Assembly (NCBI GenBank): GCA_021014325.1
Contig: CM037464.1
Span: 2,015,127-2,079,126, forward strand
Direction of reading: 5' to 3'
Length of the DNA: 64,000 nucleotides
DNA from: Plazaster borealis
Taxonomy: Eukaryota; Echinodermata; Asteroidea; Forcipulatida; Labidiasteridae
Shown here one piece after another: positions 1-9,027 of this stretch. Position 1 is the stretch's first letter. Every line of letters starts with the position of its first letter. The notes under the pieces were generated by a model, which saw only the letters and a list, made by a program, of their open reading frames with translations, had not been told where the DNA came from and ran no database searches. The position numbers and the translations under genes are program-made.

Positions 1-2228
1 CAGGGGGTTTACTCACGGCGCATCTCCGGCACTTTGAACACCACTCTTTCACGGTCTTATACATGTTACTCCAGTGAAACCGCGTCCACAACAGATGAAA
101 GGTACGTTTTGATCCAAAGTGACCCGACTCATTGTGAAACTTGAGGAGCACTTCCTCACGGAGGCTAGCTGGAAGTACCAACTGGAAGTGGGTCTGCTGG
201 GTGGAAGGCGACACTACCCTACGATACAAACAATGATCCCGCATCGAGAGACGATCCCAATCTTTTAGATATAGACAAACCTCCCGGGAGCAACCTAGTC
301 GTTCCTGTCTGTTTGGCTTTATACCCCTCTTTACAAATTCCACAACCTTATCAAGCACCTGGTCTTTTTGCTGAATTTCACGTAGCTGTGCTAAAGTGTA
401 ACCAGGTAAGCAAGCAATACCACCAATGCGGCATGCCTCTATGTGATGGCTGATGGCAAGTGGCACTGATGTTCCAGGTGTGTAGCCTGCCAAACATGCT
501 GTGATGCACTCGGACGTTACTATGCTTATCTCAGGTACATCCTCTTGGGTCAGTGTGTCATCGTTTGGAGTGGGGAGACGTGAAAGGGCATCAGGTGCTT
601 GATTGCATTTACCCGGTCGGTATTCAAGCTCGTAGTCATATGAGCTCAGTTGCTGGACCCATCGCATTTCAGTACATCCCAAGTTGGCTTTCTGCAGATA
701 CAGTAGTGGATGATGATCAGTGACGACACAACACTTTTGGCCCAAAAGGTAATCCTTAAATACTTCGGTCACTCCCCACTTTATGGCCAGCAACTCAAGC
801 TTGAAGGCACTGTAGCGGCCACTGCGTTCAGCTTGCTTCAGCGTGCGGGAAGCGTATGCTATGACTCGTGGTCTACCTTCATCGTCATCTTGAAAAAGTA
901 TGGCGCCTAGTCCAGTGCCACAGGCATCCGTCTCCACTCGGAATGGTTTGGCAAAGTCGGCATACGACAAAACCGGAGCATCTGTCAAACATTTGATGAG
1001 AGCTTTGAAGGCAGCCCTTGCAGGGTCTCCAATTGTGATCTCCCTATTTGTAAGGTGATGCTGCTTCTTCTTTGTGGTGCGGTCACCCTTCAAGTGCTGA
1101 AAGAGAGGTTCTGCAATGGAAGCGTATCCTTTGATGAAGCGCCGGAAAAATCCTGTAAAACCAAGAAAAGAGCGGACATCCTTCACAGTTTTGGGTTCTG
1201 GCCAGTTGTGTACAACTTGTACCTTGTCTGGATCTACTGCAACGCCATCGCTAGAGACCAAGTGTCCGAGGTAACGCACCTTTTGCTGTATGAGGTGACA
1301 TTTCGAGGGCTTAAGCTTCAGCCCCTGTTTTTGAAGTCTTGTGAATACCCGGTCGAGGTGTGCCAAGTGCGAGTTAAAATCAGCTGAATAGACAATAATA
1401 TCGTCCAAGTAGATAAGGACGTTGTCGTAACATTGGTCCCCCAGGCATCGCTGCATTAGACGCTGGAATGTTGCTGGTGCGTTCGATAGACCGAAGGGCA
1501 TCCTGTTATACTCAAACAGTCCAAATGGCACAGCAAATGCAGTTTTCTCCACATCCTCAGGGTGTACGGCTACCTGATAATACCCGCTGGTGAGATCCAA
1601 AACCGAGAAGTATTTGGCTCCCCCAAGTGCCTGCAGGGACTCTTCAATCCTCGGGAGTGGGAAGGAGTCTCTATGAGTGAGTTGGTTCAGCTGTCTATAG
1701 TCGACACAAAGCCGGATATTTCCATCTTTTTTCTTAACCACCACAACTGGCGAGGCCCATGGGCTTGTGCTCTCTTGTATCACTTGCTTCTCCAATAGGT
1801 CCCTTATGTGATCTCGGACTGCACCATATTGTGAAGGAGGAAGTGGTCTGTGACGTTGTCGTATTGGATGTGCTCCGCCAGTGTCGATGCGGTGCTTGAT
1901 CGTATCAGTATACCCAAAATCTCGATCGTTGCTGGAAAATGCTTCTTTGTGATCTCTCAGCAGTGAGAGTACTCGGGCTCTCTGCTCATCGTTGAGGAGT
2001 GTCTCATCGACATCTACAGCGAACACCGCGGGAGCAGCTGAGTCGTCTGCTGTCATGGTAGCCTGTTTAGCCTCAAATGGTACCTCTTTTGGCATGTCAC
2101 CTCTATCTCTAACGAGTGATCCCAACTGAAGATCGCCGAGCAGGGTTGACTTGGGTATTACAATATCAGCATCTGCTTCGTTGAACAGTGCGACCGGGAA
2201 CCTTCCCTTTTCTACTCGTACCACGCAT
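1..2228 (-). pseudogene. pol: gypsy pol: reverse transcriptase, RNase H and start of integrase
   Basis: A single minus-strand frame stays open from about 2228 to the left edge. The RT core is clear: a YLDD catalytic motif lies near 1397-1414, preceded by a conserved FGLSNAP-type segment. RNase H follows at roughly 600-950, with a TDACGTGLGA motif, a TDHHPLLYL motif and a DALSRLP ending. The H2C2 zinc-binding head of integrase (HN..GHFG ... CSKC..C) is at about 5-150. The rest of integrase is outside the window. This frame is separated from the protease frame by two one-base frame breaks, so the part is annotated as belonging to a broken pol. RT copies the element RNA and integrase inserts the product. 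Confidence 0.93.
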
Positions 2229-2972
2229 GGGGTATAACTACTCCTGAAGGAAGGCTGCCTTCATCTGCTGGTGTCAACACTGCCTGGTAACCCTCACCGT
2301 TTGGTCCACCATGACTCCTGGCTTCCACAACTACCCCTTGTCGAGCAGAGAGCACCAGGGGCTGTCCACACATATGTGCCTGTCCGACTAGTCCACTCTC
2401 TGTATCAAATACCAGTCTGCTTTCCACCTTCTTCATTGCTTTCTGCCAAACTGGCGCGGGAGTAGGCCAGGGATCTTCTTCAGGGGGGATCGTTCTCCTA
2501 CAAACATCAGCCTCTCCCAACACTCGCGGAGGATATTCATCCCTAAAATACCATGCACCTTCTCTTTCTCCCAAGCCCTCAGGGTAGAATATTGCTCACG
2601 AATTACGAGTACCACCCGAGAAGTGATGACTTGACCAGCAGCGCAAACATCCGTCTCAAAGCACCCGATGTAAGGAATGGTTGCCCCGTTGGCAGAGACG
2701 AGAGCAAAGGGTTCTGGGATGTCTTGAAGCTTGAATCCCAAAGGCTCCAACCGCTGACGGAAATACTGCTCACCAACTGTAGTAACCTGGGACCCGGTGT
2801 CTAGGAGACAAGTAATTGGTACACTTGAAAACATAACTTTGACCGAAAAACACTCTCCTACGGTTTTCGGTTGTAACTTAGCATCTGCTATTCCTGTTGA
2901 GTCTGATGTCTCTACCTCCACTGTACGACTCCCTACTGTGGAGGGTTGCTGTTTAACACCGGCATCTGCATG
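2229..2972 (-). pseudogene. pro: gypsy pol: aspartic protease and linker, frame-broken
   Basis: The protease frame opens at 2972, just inside the end of gag and in the -1 frame relative to it. A DTGS active-site motif lies near 2790-2801, followed by the usual retroviral-type protease pattern ending in a GILGMNIL-like segment. The frame is lost in a six-C run at 2483-2488. Homology continues one frame away to another C-run at 2229-2232, where it shifts again into the RT frame. Each step is equivalent to one base missing. Either the copy is decayed or the assembly has homopolymer errors. Confidence 0.85.
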
Positions 2973-4189
2973 TTAGCCGTCGTCTGTTGATCTCTGTGTG
3001 ACACTTCATAAGGGTCAGGGGGGCTGTTGGGGTAGGACATTTGAGGCTGTCTGACTCCCTCTCTTCCTCTAGTCGTACCTCTATACGGACAGTTTCTTGC
3101 AAAATGGCCGCTGTATCCGCATGAGTAGCATGGACCTAATCGACCTGTTCTTGGGAAACCGCCATTCTGGAAATCCGAGTGTGGATTCTGCCGAGGGCCA
3201 GGCATAGGAATAGAGCTAGCAGCCGGTCGGGCAAGTTCTCTAACTGCTTGCACCACCCTCTCGCTCATCTCCCTCACTGCTCCCAGGATATCATCAGAAT
3301 TATTTCTTGAAAGCTGAATAGCCGACTGCTGTACCCGGGTTGCATCCACGGCACGTCCACGAGCTTCCTCTTGCCCTTCTCGTCTTATCCCATACTCTCG
3401 AAGTTCCCGAAAGGAGGTTATGCTGCCCCGCTCGTACATGTCTCTGCAAGTGTTCCTCATATATGTGTCGTTTAGTCCTTCTATGAGCTGTTCCGTCAAG
3501 GCCGAATTAGGGCTAGCGTACAACTTGGCATCTTTACGGGTGAGACGGAGGAATCGTTTCTCCAGATCCACAGCAAAGTCTCGGACACCTTCCCCTGGGC
3601 GCTGCCTGCGTTCAAGGAAGAGACGTTGTAGTTCACCCACAGCTAACTTCTCCCCATACGAATCTCTCAGGAAATCCAGAGCTTCATCAGTAGTTTGGCC
3701 ATCAGCAAGTAAAGCCTTCACTTCTAACTTAGGAACCCCACGGAGGTAATCTTTTAAGAAGGATCCTCTTTGGCCTACTGGGATGCTGTAACGCTGAAAT
3801 GCATCTATGATGTTGGACAGGAAGTCTCTAACCTCCCCAGGCTTTCCATCAAAAGGAGTGATCTTCCTCTCGGGAGCCATAACCAATTGCGTGCGGGGCT
3901 TTGACAGTAGTTCTACAAGCTTGTCCTCCAGCTTCAGCTTTGAATCACCTGCTGATTGGGTCTCTGGCAACAGGGGGGTGTAAATGCACTCTGTCCAGCC
4001 TCCTGGAGGTGGACCGACCTCATCTCCGTGTGATGGTACCACCATCATGCTGTCATCATCCTCGTATAATAAACCCTTCGCTTCAGGATAACCCGACTGT
4101 AAAAGGCTTAGAAGCAGAGACCCATCTTCTTCCACTAGGGGAAATTTACGTACACCTCCATGGCCTTTAACTTTGATGTATTCAACCAT
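2933..4189 (-). CDS. gag: gypsy gag polyprotein (418 aa)
   Basis: This is an uninterrupted 418-residue frame from the ATG at 4187-4189, the first in-frame ATG giving MVEYIKVKG. It has a long hydrophilic capsid-like region. Near the C-terminus, after a basic, proline-rich stretch, there is a single CCHC zinc knuckle (CYSCGYSGHFARNC). Gag packages the element RNA in virus-like particles in the cytoplasm. The stop overlaps the -1 protease frame, which fits translation of pol by frameshifting. The coding frame is intact while pol is not. Confidence 0.9.
   Translation of the reverse strand: MVEYIKVKGHGGVRKFPLVEEDGSLLLSLLQSGYPEAKGLLYEDDDSMMVVPSHGDEVGPPPGGWTECIYTPLLPETQSAGDSKLKLEDKLVELLSKPRTQLVMAPERKITPFDGKPGEVRDFLSNIIDAFQRYSIPVGQRGSFLKDYLRGVPKLEVKALLADGQTTDEALDFLRDSYGEKLAVGELQRLFLERRQRPGEGVRDFAVDLEKRFLRLTRKDAKLYASPNSALTEQLIEGLNDTYMRNTCRDMYERGSITSFRELREYGIRREGQEEARGRAVDATRVQQSAIQLSRNNSDDILGAVREMSERVVQAVRELARPAASSIPMPGPRQNPHSDFQNGGFPRTGRLGPCYSCGYSGHFARNCPYRGTTRGREGVRQPQMSYPNSPPDPYEVSHRDQQTTANMQMPVLNSNPPQ
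2951..2957 (-). promoter_or_regulatory. candidate -1 ribosomal frameshift heptamer GTTAAAC
   Basis: On the minus strand the gag frame reads G TTA AAC here, five codons before the gag stop at 2933-2935. Slipping back one base enters the protease frame, which is open from 2972. The overlap is about 40 bases. GUUAAAC is an established slippery sequence in equine arteritis virus, so the position and phase suit gag-pol frameshifting. I did not identify a downstream pseudoknot. Confidence 0.55.
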
Positions 4190-4448
4190 AATTACTGCTA
4201 ACACCTGTGGTGGCTTGAACTTTTAATTTTAACGAACAGGACTTGATGTTGATAGATTTGCAGAGATATTATGCAAATAATATGTATTAAACTTTAAAAT
4301 AATGGATATATAATAAACACAACACAGACTAAAATTCTTTATCCTGCAACAATAATGATCTCACGGAAAAAAGAGAAGCCTACCAAACTCTACCAACTTT
4401 AGTACTACTCAGTAAAAATTTCTTCTTAGTCCAAAAACGGTGCAAGAT

Positions 4449-5067
4449 TTCTCCTTTAAAAATGTCTTTAAACACTAAGACTTGTAGCAGTAGTCCCAAA
4501 ATCTTTATGGCACTCTTAAAATAATACACCTCAGACTTCTCCTTTAAAAATGTCTTTAAACACTAAGACTTGTAGCAGTAGTCCCAAAATCTTTATGGCA
4601 CTCTTAAAATTAATACACCTATCAGACTTTTCCTTAAAAAATGTCTTTAAACACTAAGACTTGTAGCCGTAGTCCCAAAATCTGTATGGCACTCTTAAAA
4701 TAATACACCTCAGACTTCTCCTTTAAAAATGTCTTTAAACACTAAGACTTGTAGCAGTAGTCCCAAAATCTTTATGGCACTCTTAAAATTAATACACCTA
4801 TCAGACTTTTCCTTAAAAATGTCTTTAAACACTAAGACTTGTAGCCGTAGTCCCAAAATCTGTATGGCACTCTTAAAATAATACACCTCAGACTTCTCCT
4901 TTAAAAATGTCTTTAAACACTAAGACTTGTAGCAGTAGTCCCAAAATCTTTATGGCACTCTTAAAATTAATACACCTATCAGACTTTTCCTTAAAAATGT
5001 CTTTAAACACTAAGACTTGTAGCCGTAGTCCCAAAATCTGTATGGCACTCTTAAAATAATGCACCCA
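4449..5067. repeat. Tandem repeat, seven copies of an 88-90 bp unit in alternating A/B types
   Basis: Seven copies each carry the core AATGTCTTTAAACACTAAGA followed by CTTGTAGC(A/C)GTAGTCCC. After a first A-type copy, A units (CTCCTTT, CAGTAG, CTTTATGG) alternate with B units (TTCCTTA, CCGTAG, CTGTATGG), so the later repeat is a dimer of about 177 bp. The array lies upstream of gag, in the leader or LTR of the retroelement. Confidence 0.9.
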
Positions 5068-6372
5068 ATGAATGCACAACAATAATAATCACTTTCTTAC
5101 GACCTACAAATTTAAGGTAATTTACAAAGGAGCGAGATATAAAATCACACGAAACATAAAATGGAAGAATTAAATGACTGTTTAGCAAACAGAAAATAGG
5201 CAATCCTTGGCACTCGAATGCTTTTCACAAAAATTTAAACAAAACTTTAGTTGATATCCTTACGCCACATCATCATCAGTACTGATCACTATCATCCTGC
5301 CGACTACGCCTGTGAGAGGATGGTCCCTATGGGTGGAAGAGGGCCTGAGTCCACGCCGAATCAGAGCACACAGGTTCAGAATAGTTCTCTGCTCATGTCC
5401 GGGTGGTCCGGGTTTATTCAAGTCCTTTAATATCTGTGGACACCTGCACACACTGTGGAAGGTTGTGCAGGCGGTCATTAAAATACACATACACAATTAC
5501 AATTAATTATCTTATACAATGAAAGTATAATAATATTGTCAATAAAATGAAAGCCACTCCTAAGTACTCCGTCTCTATCAAATGATTATTATTCCAAATA
5601 AAGCAAATACATGAATACGTGAGGACCAGGGAATAGCATGACACTGGGCAAGAAGGCATAAGTCAACTAACACACGGCGCCCACTAATCATCATCATTAA
5701 CACAAGAAATTCACAAACCCATGCCTTCAAGTCCAATCCCACCAGCCAAACCGAAATCGAGACCCACTCACGCATTCCACTGAAAGCAATAATGCACACT
5801 ATTTATGATTTACTTCTTCATGGAACAGCCGTCCATGCGGTCGCACCAATATACACACACCAGTACTACGTGCACATAAAGTTACGACCCCATGGCGGTT
5901 ACCCATGACATTGACACATAATAATACATAATCTATGGCACCGTCACGTTAATCTTTGCCATACTTCTTCATTTTAAACATCGAAAATCTCTCTTAATAC
6001 TTAATCAATATTTCTCAAAATGACACCTAGAAATAACCCTGATATAATTGCGGTTACTTTGAGAACCTTTTAAATGCAATAAATAAATATGGAATAATCA
6101 AAATCGGAGATTTAAAAGAGAGATTAAAATGAGTGTGTTTACCTGTGGAAGGTTGTGCAGGCGGTGAGCCGTAAAGGTCACGATACCCCCTAAGCCCGCG
6201 AAACCAGTAACACAATGGAACGTGTAGCAGATGATTAATGAACACAAGCAGATTATTGAATTAAACTTTTAACATGAACTACATAAGCTAAACAAGTAAA
6301 CATACTTAATATATCTGGGTCGTCGCGCGAGGGCGCGCGGCACACAAATCCTCCGTCAGGGACCCCCTTACA
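5068..6372 (-). other. Candidate 5' LTR/leader of the retroelement
   Basis: There is no gene here. The minus strand starts TGTAAGGGGGTCCCTGACGG at 6372 and includes an AATAAA-containing segment near 5415-5425. A 23-bp sequence, CTGTGGAAGGTTGTGCAGGC plus GGT, occurs twice in direct orientation at 5453-5475 and 6143-6165. A GC-rich palindrome-like tract lies near 6325-6342. I found no convincing primer-binding site, so the LTR limits are not fixed. Confidence 0.3.
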
Positions 6373-6780
6373 TTTAGTTAGCCAGTCAGGTAATTCACCG
6401 TAGTCCATACATACAGGGATGCTTTTCAACACTGAACCACAGCCAGCCGAACCAGCCAGCCAGACCGTGACTGTGGTGTTTAACTAACAATTTGACAAGT
6501 GGATCACATTGGTATAATGATAACTGATTTTATTCTAAATAAAAATCAATAAAATGAAACACTACGTTGAAGCTGTCTACAATCAGTTCACAACTGCGTA
6601 AAATAACCACATGAACGCGCTTGAAATCGCTGAAAAACAAACAAATACCCCCAACCAACAAATAAACAAACAAACCAAACCAAACCCATAACAGGTGTTT
6701 GGTTTTTCTTTCTCGTAAAATCAGAATGAGAGTTAATTTACGCCTCCAGATCTGAGAAACCGATGATAATAACAATTTCT

Positions 6781-7154
6781 TTAAAGGCACTGAACACGTT
6801 TGGAAATTGTCAAAGACCAGTGTTCTCACTTGGTGTATCCCAACATATGCATCAAATAACAAGCCTGTGAAAATTTGGGCTCAATTGGTCATAGAAGTTG
6901 AAGAAAATGATAAAATAAAAAAACACCCTCGTTGTACAAATTGGTGTGCTTTCAGATAGGAATAAAAACTTCTTGCAAGAAGTTGTTATTATTTTAGTGA
7001 GAAATTACCTCTTTCTCAAAAACTACGTTACTTCAGAGGGAGTCGTTTCCTACAATGTTTTATACTATCAACAGCTCTCCGTTGCTTGTTACCAAGTAAG
7101 TTATTATGCTAATTTTTGTTTTGAGTCATTCCCAAACGTGTACGATACCTTTAA
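6781..7154 (+). mobile_element. MITE family M1, copy A (TTAA-flanked)
   Basis: The left end TTAAAGGCACTGAACACGTT is the inverse of the right end (cccaaacgtgtacgatacctttaa read in reverse complement), giving terminal inverted repeats of about 24 bp within TTAA. The centre holds the palindrome ACTTCTTGCAAGAAGT. The copy is about 374 bp with no transposase. TTAA targets with AGG termini suit Kolobok- or piggyBac-type mobilisation. Confidence 0.88.
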
Positions 7155-7237
7155 ATATTGCGTGTTCGATAATGTTGTGTTGGGAATAAATGTGTTGTGT
7201 TTCAATGCATTGCAAAGCTTGCTTTATTGAGTGAGCA

Positions 7238-7460
7238 GGGGAGTTCCCCACCGCATGCAATAAAATGACACATGTGTCATAAATAGACTGTGAAGAAAGT
7301 TCTAGACAGTGTCATCGTCATTGTAATAAAAGCCTTTGTTCGACACAGTGGCCTTGACCTGCTCGGGGGAATTTCTGAGCATGCGCAATCAGGATATGAT
7401 ATAAAATACCATTCACGAATTTTGGACGAGCATTTTTCACGAGGACAAGAGAAAACGGGG
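7238..7460 (+). promoter_or_regulatory. Predicted promoter and non-coding exon of exonuclease gene 1
   Basis: A kappaB-like motif GGGGAGTTCCCC is at 7238-7249 and a second, GGGGAATTTCT, at 7366-7376. A TATA box TATAAAATA follows at 7400-7408. A start near 7430 would give a short non-coding exon ending at the donor GGGG|GTATGT (7461). The matching acceptor CTGTAG is at 9015-9020, seven bases before the start codon. The same arrangement precedes gene 2 and, in altered form, gene 3. A GCATGCGC motif lies between the second kappaB site and the TATA box. Confidence 0.6.
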
Positions 7461-7734
7461 GTATGTACTGATTTAAGTATAGGGTGTTAGACATTATTTC
7501 TTACATTTATTTTATGAACGATGATTGCGTATACCTTAGGCCTTATGTCTGTAGAATGTTTCCCCTCCTAGCCACACAACACAAACAGTGCCAATCCACC
7601 GTTCGTGCTTGGATTGCCACTACGTTATTTGATCTACTCTTGGGTGGAAGTCGTTAAGTGAAAGAAGACATTTTCATTTAACCGTTTTGGTCTATATAAG
7701 AGTCTTACTTCCAGACCGCCTCCCAAACTATGCA

Positions 7735-8397
7735 TGGTTTTTAATTATGCCGCCACTGCCCACTCATACAACACCAGGGGTCGATTTCACAAAACTCTTC
7801 CTAACTTTAGGACTAGTCCTAGGCAATGCTAAGAGATAGGACTAGTCTTAAGTTAAGACCAGTTACTGGTCCTAACTTCAGATAAGACTAGTCTTATCTC
7901 TTTGTGAAATCGGCCCCAGATCGGTTTCACAAGGTAATCTAGTTCCCCACTGCCAAAATCCAATTCAAGTAAACGTAAATTTGCTGCTCGTGGGGTCAAC
8001 TTATTCAATGCACTTCCCCCCACACTTAAGAATCCCTTGCCCCCTACGGTAGCAAGTTTTAAGACACAGGATACACATTTGAGATTTAAACATGTGGGGC
8101 ATGTGGAGCTTTCCCTAGTTGGTCCAGATTTTTAACCTTTGTCTTTATTGTACATGTACTTGTTGTATTAACTCTGTTTTTATTTTTTATTTTTTATAGT
8201 TGTTGTATACTTTATATACTTGGAATTTACCTTTATTTGGCCGCTATTATCTTGTAATATCTTTTTAATGTTCTTAGTCATTTTCTTTTGTATAGGCCTA
8301 TTAATGTTTGTTTGTAGGTGCAGGGAACCTCAGTGTTTTGCTGAGAGGTCTCCCCAGGGTAAATAAGAAATATATAACAATAAATAAATACAATTTA
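7735..8397 (+). mobile_element. LINE 3' fragment in intron 1 of exonuclease gene 1
   Basis: Translation near 7975-8060 gives KFAARGVNLFNALPPTLKN, typical of the end of a non-LTR retrotransposon RT protein. It is followed by a 3' UTR and an ataaataaata tail. The reading frame is decayed. The same LINE tail sits in intron 1 of gene 3 and is absent from gene 2. Confidence 0.75.
7778..7915. mobile_element. Foldback MITE inside the LINE fragment, empty site known
   Basis: The ends GGGTCGATTTCACAAA and TTTGTGAAATCGGCC are inverted repeats, and the interior repeats GGACTAGTCC-like palindromes. CCAG flanks both sides (7774-7777 and 7916-7919). The matching position in gene 3, near 24510, reads straight through CACCAGATCGG without the insert. 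Confidence 0.8.
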
Positions 8398-8511
8398 TGG
8401 GGCTAGTTCACTCTGAGGAATGAGATTTTGGGTTTGGGTGCACAGAAATGACACACCCGTGATTCACAGAGGTAGGGGAAAGTAATACAAGTTTCCATAT
8501 GATTTGTGTTT

Positions 8512-8790
8512 GTATTGTATTGTATTGTATTGTAGTGTAGTGTAGTGTAGTGTAGTGTAGTGTAGTGTAGTGTAGTGTAGTGTAGTGTAGTGTAGTGTAG
8601 TGTAGTGTATTGTATTGTATTGTATTGTATTGTATTGTATTGTAGTTTAGTGTAGTGTAGTGTAGTGTAGTGTAGTGTAGTGTAGTGTAGTGTAGTGTAG
8701 TGTAGTGTAGTGTATTGTATTGTATTGTATTGTATTGTATTGTATTGTATTGTTTTATAGTGTAGTGTAGTGTATTGTAATGTATTGTAC
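8512..8790. repeat. Pentanucleotide microsatellite in alternating TGTAT and TGTAG blocks
   Basis: About 55 five-base units fall in blocks: TGTAT, a long TGTAG run, TGTAT, a second long TGTAG run, TGTAT again, then interrupted units. It lies in intron 1 of exonuclease gene 1. The equivalent place in gene 3, near 25105-25125, holds only two or three units. Confidence 0.95.
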
Positions 8791-9027
8791 CCATTTCAGC
8801 CTGTGCGCATCAAGCCGCTAGTCGGTTAAGCTGAAAATAGATATGAAGGCTCGCTGATTATGGTACATAACCTATAGGACTTGACCTTAGGCTATAGCTA
8901 GACCTGCATAACTGTATTTGTCATTAAAAGGAGGCACATTGCCTTACAATTCTCTCAAAATGTTGCTGTTTTGAAGTTTAATCTATAATCTATAATCAAG
9001 AAGGGTGATTGATTCTGTAGTTTAGTA

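Larger units (their letters stand above)
1..6372 (-). mobile_element. Ty3/gypsy-type LTR retrotransposon, truncated by the left window edge
   Basis: Reading right to left on the minus strand, the element has an upstream region with tandem repeats, gag with one CCHC knuckle, an aspartic protease, reverse transcriptase, RNase H and the start of integrase. The RT-RNase H-integrase order is that of Ty3/gypsy (Metaviridae) elements. The 3' end and 3' LTR lie beyond the left edge. The right limit is weak: 6372 was chosen because the minus strand there begins TGTAAGGGGGTC, which resembles an LTR start, but no second LTR is visible to confirm it. The pol frame is broken twice, so this copy is probably not autonomous as assembled. 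Confidence 0.85.

Noticed and set aside
710..2804. Plus-strand frames within the retroelement pol and gag
   Set aside because: Antisense shadows of the minus-strand pol and gag frames, without family features.
4449..5067. CRISPR-like array
   Set aside because: Units are head-to-tail without unique spacers, lie in a retroelement leader, and the DNA is plainly eukaryotic.
8408..8794. 128-codon frame of repeated LHYTT words
   Set aside because: Translation of the TGTAG/TGTAT microsatellite.
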